From positions 1 through 35,032 of the forward strand of contig JAYMTA010000204.1 in the NCBI GenBank assembly GCA_036897625.1: a stretch of DNA of 35,032 nucleotides. Direction: 5' to 3'. The notes under the pieces are model-generated. The model made no database searches and was not told the origin of the DNA. It saw nothing but the letters and a program-made list of their open reading frames with translations. The stretch is from Pelargonium cotyledonis. Lineage: Eukaryota > Streptophyta > Magnoliopsida > Geraniales > Geraniaceae. The translations under genes and the position numbers were made by a program. Shown piece by piece: positions 31,670 to 35,032 of the stretch; position 1 is the first letter of the stretch, and each line of letters starts with the position of its first letter.

Positions 31670-31940
31670 GTGAGACCCAGAGGTGGCAAAATTTCGGGTC
31701 CGGTTCGGAAGACGAACCTTTATCCTAACCCAACCCTATACAGTCGGTTGGGTCGGATTTCAGAGTTTAGGCATAAAATGCATTATTTCTTGTGCGTGTA
31801 TACTCGATTAGACTATAATCCAAAAAATTCATAATCCACTCAACCCGAACCCGACCCTATATTCGGGCTGATAAATGTACACTCGTACCGGCCCGTAATG
31901 TTTTGGGTTTCGGGTATTGTTTTACCAGTCCAATGAGACC
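31670..31940. mobile_element. Small hAT-like element with 8-bp target duplications
   Basis: The body at 31678-31932 (255 bp) starts CAGAGGTGGCAAAATTTCGGG and ends GTTTTACCAGTCCA. The ends form a worn inverted repeat (GTGGCAAAA against CTGGTAAAA). It is flanked by GTGAGACC (31670-31677) and ATGAGACC (31933-31940), seven of eight bases identical. The interior carries CGGGT/ACCCG clusters. No coding capacity. Confidence 0.65.
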
Positions 31941-32387
31941 TAGCAAACCAAATCCCTCCCTGAGGACCTAGCAAGAGCAATAGTCATACACCCGGTTCGT
32001 AGACCTTCTATCAAACTAAACACAAATACGCAAAAATGATACACATTTTGAGTGTATACAAGTTCAAGTCCAAATTCCCGGCTCTATTCACAACCCAAAG
32101 CTCATTGACATTAATTTAAAACGAATATGAAATAAGAATAAAATTACTGTACCTTCTAAAAATCATCCACCCCAACAGATTTCCAGTTCAATCTGTGTTC
32201 AATCTATATATACTATACACAACAAGAAACTCTTTAACAAGCCCTATATCCCAATGACATCTAAAACAAATCCGCATTTGAATAGCAAAAAATGAAGACA
32301 AAAACTCTAAAAATAAACCTAATATTCACCAAAAACAAAACGAACACACAACCTAATATTGCTGGTGGAGATTGAATCGTTCAATCA
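31941..32387. other. Downstream region of the LEA_2 gene
   Basis: AT-rich; would contain the 3' untranslated region of the minus-strand LEA_2 gene, which ends at 32388. Nothing else recognised. Confidence 0.4.
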
Positions 32388-35032
32388 TCAAGAACTGCAA
32401 GAATTTTCTTTTAACGTAATGGGTTTGGTGTTTTGTCCATTGATGATCAGCGAGCAGGAGATCGGTAAACTATGCGTAGACCTCACCAACTTCCCGACCA
32501 CAGAACCTTTCGACAAGAGTGTAAACACTAACTTCATTGGAACCAATTCGCCGTTGTCTAAAGATGGTATGCTTGCGCCAGCTCCATATAGAGGAACCTT
32601 GTCTCCTTCTAGGTTTACAAATATAGTACGATAGCTTTGTCTCGGTAGATAGTATCTTCCCAACTGCAATGGTAAACAATAAACTTGATCAAGTCATCGC
32701 TCTCTTTACGCGCTCTCTGCTTGACTCAACATGTGACATGGCACGTGTTTGGACTCACTTAAATTTTTTAATTGTGTTGTTTTAGTGTTGGAGTATCCAA
32801 GATGATTATAATCACGTTGTGTAGGTCTTGAGACTCAAAAACAAGCTCACACGATTAGTTATCTGTGTTGTGGCACACACAAGAAGCCCTACAAGAACAT
32901 AGTTGCGTTAAAAAGGGTTAAATTTGTGATATTTAATATTGTTACACCATGTCATGCTGAGCGTGTAGGAGAGTGTCGTACCAAACGTGATGGTCTTGAT
33001 GTGCATAGAAAATGTTAGGTTGTGTCGTGTTTGTGTTGTCCCATATAGCACATATTCAATCTTCAACATGACACGAACACAGCACACACGAATTGTCAAC
33101 TCTAGTGTAATAAATAGTGGCAATGTCAAAGATCATACCTCGCCAGTTGCAACTGTAATCTCCGAATACATCAAGTTTATAGGCATGGAACTGACATGGA
33201 TGCCAAAAAAGGTGGCTGGATTGTGCACAATCATCTTCATTGAGCAATTCATTGTTGCTAGCCTTGTTGGAACTCCTGTCAGGTCTGCTCCGTCCCCGAA
33301 ATAAAAACTATGTACGGTCAAGCTCTGGAAAAAGAAAAGTACAATCATCAACAAAGGCTCCACAGGGATTATGCATAAACTGAGAAAGAAATCAACCATT
33401 CCTACACGATGAAACTTTCTTAAGCGACTACTTCTCTTTACCTCAAAACTTCGAAACTCGTTGATAGAAGAATGAAACAAGTGAGAGATAAGCTTCTTAA
33501 AACATTTGGGTGGCAACAAATTCGCCAAAATCTACTCCAGGAGATGTGTTAAGACTATTAAAAAAAAAAAACTCAAATACAAGGACTTGAACATGACCCT
33601 TCGAGAAATATTAGGTCCAATTACTCTTACCAACATGTTTCAAATACAAAGTATATAAAAAAGAACGGTGATTCACAAGCTCGATCAATGTATCTATGAT
33701 GAAGCTTCACCTCATCAACTACTGACTCCATTCATTTGAACTAAACCGCATAGCAAACAATGTCAATGCCTAAATAAAACCAATATGACAAACACACTTT
33801 GTTTATGAATATTCGTTATGGTAAATTTTTGTGTGATATTTAAAATCGGCAGCCAGTATACGACATTGCACTCAAACATCTCTTAACTCCACACTTGCAC
33901 AATCAATTTCAACTCAAATTCAACAACTAGCATTTGCAGTAACAAAAACAGAACTCATAAACACATTGCAATTAGCTTCTCAAATCATTGACTAACAACA
34001 TTTGTTCCACATTCCACAAACAAATTGCTATCAACAATTAAATCAAAGACTAAATTTTGATCAAACCCAACTTCACACCAAATCTGAACAGCGAAAAAAT
34101 CTTCAAAATCGAGCAATAACAAAAGCAAAACTCATAAACACATTGGTATTTGCTTCTCAAATAAGTATTCGTTTCACATTCCACAAACCAATTGATACCA
34201 ATCCTTAATGTAAAGACTAAATTTTGATCAGCACTGTAATGATATAACAAGAACCCAACTTCACTTGACATCTGAAACACCAAAAAATTATATAGTTTTC
34301 TTCAAATTGAGCAATAACAAAAACAAAACTCGTAATATTAGCTTCTCAAACAATTGATTGACTAACAACATTTGTTTCACATTTGACAAACAAATTGCTA
34401 TCAACCCGTAATTTAAAGACTATATTTTTTATCAATAATTTAACTAAACAACAACAGCCCAAGTTCAAAACTCATATGAATAGCCTAAAAACCATATAAG
34501 TTTCTTCAAAATTGAGCAATAACGAAAACAAAACTCGCAAACACAATGACATATGCTTCTCAAATCATGAGCTACTAGAATTTCTAATTTCACATTCCAC
34601 AAACAAATTGCTACCAACAACAATGAAATTACATTAATTTCTTCAAAAATTGAGCAAACCTGAACTTGAATTTTGGCCTTGAAAGGCTTAGAAGCTCCCC
34701 AAATGATCAAACAAAACGCAGCGAAAACTAAAGTGATCGAAAACAAAACGATCACAACCCAACACTGGCGCGAGAACCCATCACGACCCCCAAACGAACG
34801 ATCATGATAATAATCGCCCTCCTCGTCGATGACTCCACAGTGAGCTTTATCGGCCCTTTTCCGACCGCAGGCCCACTTGACGGTGCCGGAGACTCGGCTC
34901 GCGGAGGACTCTCGAGAGTTGCGCGCGTAGGAGGAGTGAGACGGAGACTCCAAGGGGCTGTTGAAGACCGGAGTGGCGTGCACCGACGACGACTTCGAGC
35001 CGTCGTGCGATGGGCTCTGGACGTAGTACGCG
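32388..35032 (-). CDS. LEA_2 family protein (NDR1/HIN1-like), 5' end outside the window
   Basis: Exons in coding order: beyond 35032 to 34660, 33324-33139 and 32663-32388, all phase 0 at the joins; 277 residues are visible. The N-terminal part has the YYVQSPSHDGSKSSS and FNSPLESPSHSSYARNS motifs typical of one plant LEA_2 subgroup (At1g45688/At5g42860 type). A single membrane segment (WVVIVLFSITLVFAAFCLII) ends exon 1. Exon 2 carries YFGDGADLTGVPT and VHNPATFFGIHVSS, and exon 3 carries LEGDKVPLYGAGAS and GKLVRSTHSLPISCSLIING. The product is a membrane-anchored protein with a LEA_2 beta-sandwich, facing the apoplast or an equivalent compartment; its precise role is unknown. Both introns hold repeats. 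No break is seen. Confidence 0.92.
32725..33112. mobile_element. hAT-like element related to the one at 5044-5487, in LEA_2 intron 2
   Basis: It shares 'cgtgtttggactc' near its left part and 'ccaaacgtgatggt' in the middle with the first element. Its right end 'cgaattgtcaactcta' (33089-33104) pairs with 'cgaattgccatctcta' there. The left terminus is not recognisable, so it appears left-truncated and no target duplication can be matched to GTGTAATA on the right. Confidence 0.6.
33553..33640 (-). mobile_element. tRNA-like (SINE-type) fragment in LEA_2 intron 1
   Basis: On the minus strand an A-box-like 'ttggtaagagtaa' and a B-box-like 'atgttcaagtccttg' lie about 40 bp apart. They are followed by a T-run (the A tract at 33560-33570 on the plus strand). 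The layout fits a tRNA-derived SINE; similarity is short and the call is tentative. Confidence 0.3.
33927..34650. repeat. Four-unit tandem repeat (about 175-205 bp) in LEA_2 intron 1
   Basis: Units begin near 33927, 34103, 34300 and 34508. Each carries 'gcttctcaaat', 'cacattccacaaacaaattg' and 'gagcaataacaaaa' blocks in the same order, with indels between. A fifth partial unit ('cttcaaaaattgagcaa') ends right at the splice donor of exon 1 (34659). The array fills more than half of the 1,335-bp intron. Confidence 0.8.

Noticed and set aside
1..35032. CRISPR array, phage, plasmid or operon-like system
   Set aside because: The tandem repeats present have no constant repeat/unique spacer layout, and all recognised genes are intron-containing plant genes or retrotransposons.

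Overview
This is a stretch of nuclear DNA from a flowering plant, most likely a eudicot (rosid-like; the genus cannot be read from the sequence). The coding genes are split by GT-AG introns and lie in AT-rich DNA full of decayed Ty1/copia elements, small hAT-like elements and other repeats. There is no sign of bacterial organisation, CRISPR arrays or rRNA.

Layout, left to right. 1-620: an AT/G-rich minisatellite and unassigned DNA. 615-3320: a decayed copia gag-pol on the minus strand. 3.7-5.8 kb: gene-free DNA with a SINE-like fragment and a 444-bp non-autonomous hAT element with near-perfect 8-bp target duplications. 5833-7198: a complete three-exon RD22-type BURP gene (+). 8740-17124: the 3' half of a DNA polymerase theta/TEBICHI gene (-), twelve exons with consistent phases and an intact polymerase domain but no helicase half; one intron carries a copia 3' end with its LTR and another a ~250-bp tandem duplication. 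17345-17615: an LTR-like fragment. 17835-19162: the first two exons of an Mpv17/PMP22-family gene (-) whose remaining exons are missing. 21419-23819: a P-class PPR gene (+). 24383-27094: a complete plastidic type I signal peptidase gene (PLSP1-like, +). 27.1-32.3 kb: a mosaic of MITE-like elements, a retroposon-like unit with three hairpins, an RNase H-like (RVT_3) fragment, a cysteine-rich ORF, a copied piece of the neighbouring LEA_2 gene, a Stowaway-like end, a truncated F-box gene and a second hAT element. 32388-35032: a LEA_2 (NDR1/HIN1-like) gene (-), cut by the right window edge.

The genes do not form a pathway; each is an ordinary single plant gene. The most striking point is the junction at 17.1-17.9 kb. 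The 5' end of an Mpv17 gene runs head-to-tail on the same strand into the 3' half of a Pol theta gene, with an LTR-like fragment between them. The second point is the 29.4-30.6 kb mosaic, which carries an unrecognised tandem C-x4-C-x10/11-C-x2-C protein next to a duplicated fragment of the LEA_2 gene. All exon boundaries are inferred by eye from splice consensus, reading phase and remembered family patterns; no alignment was run.
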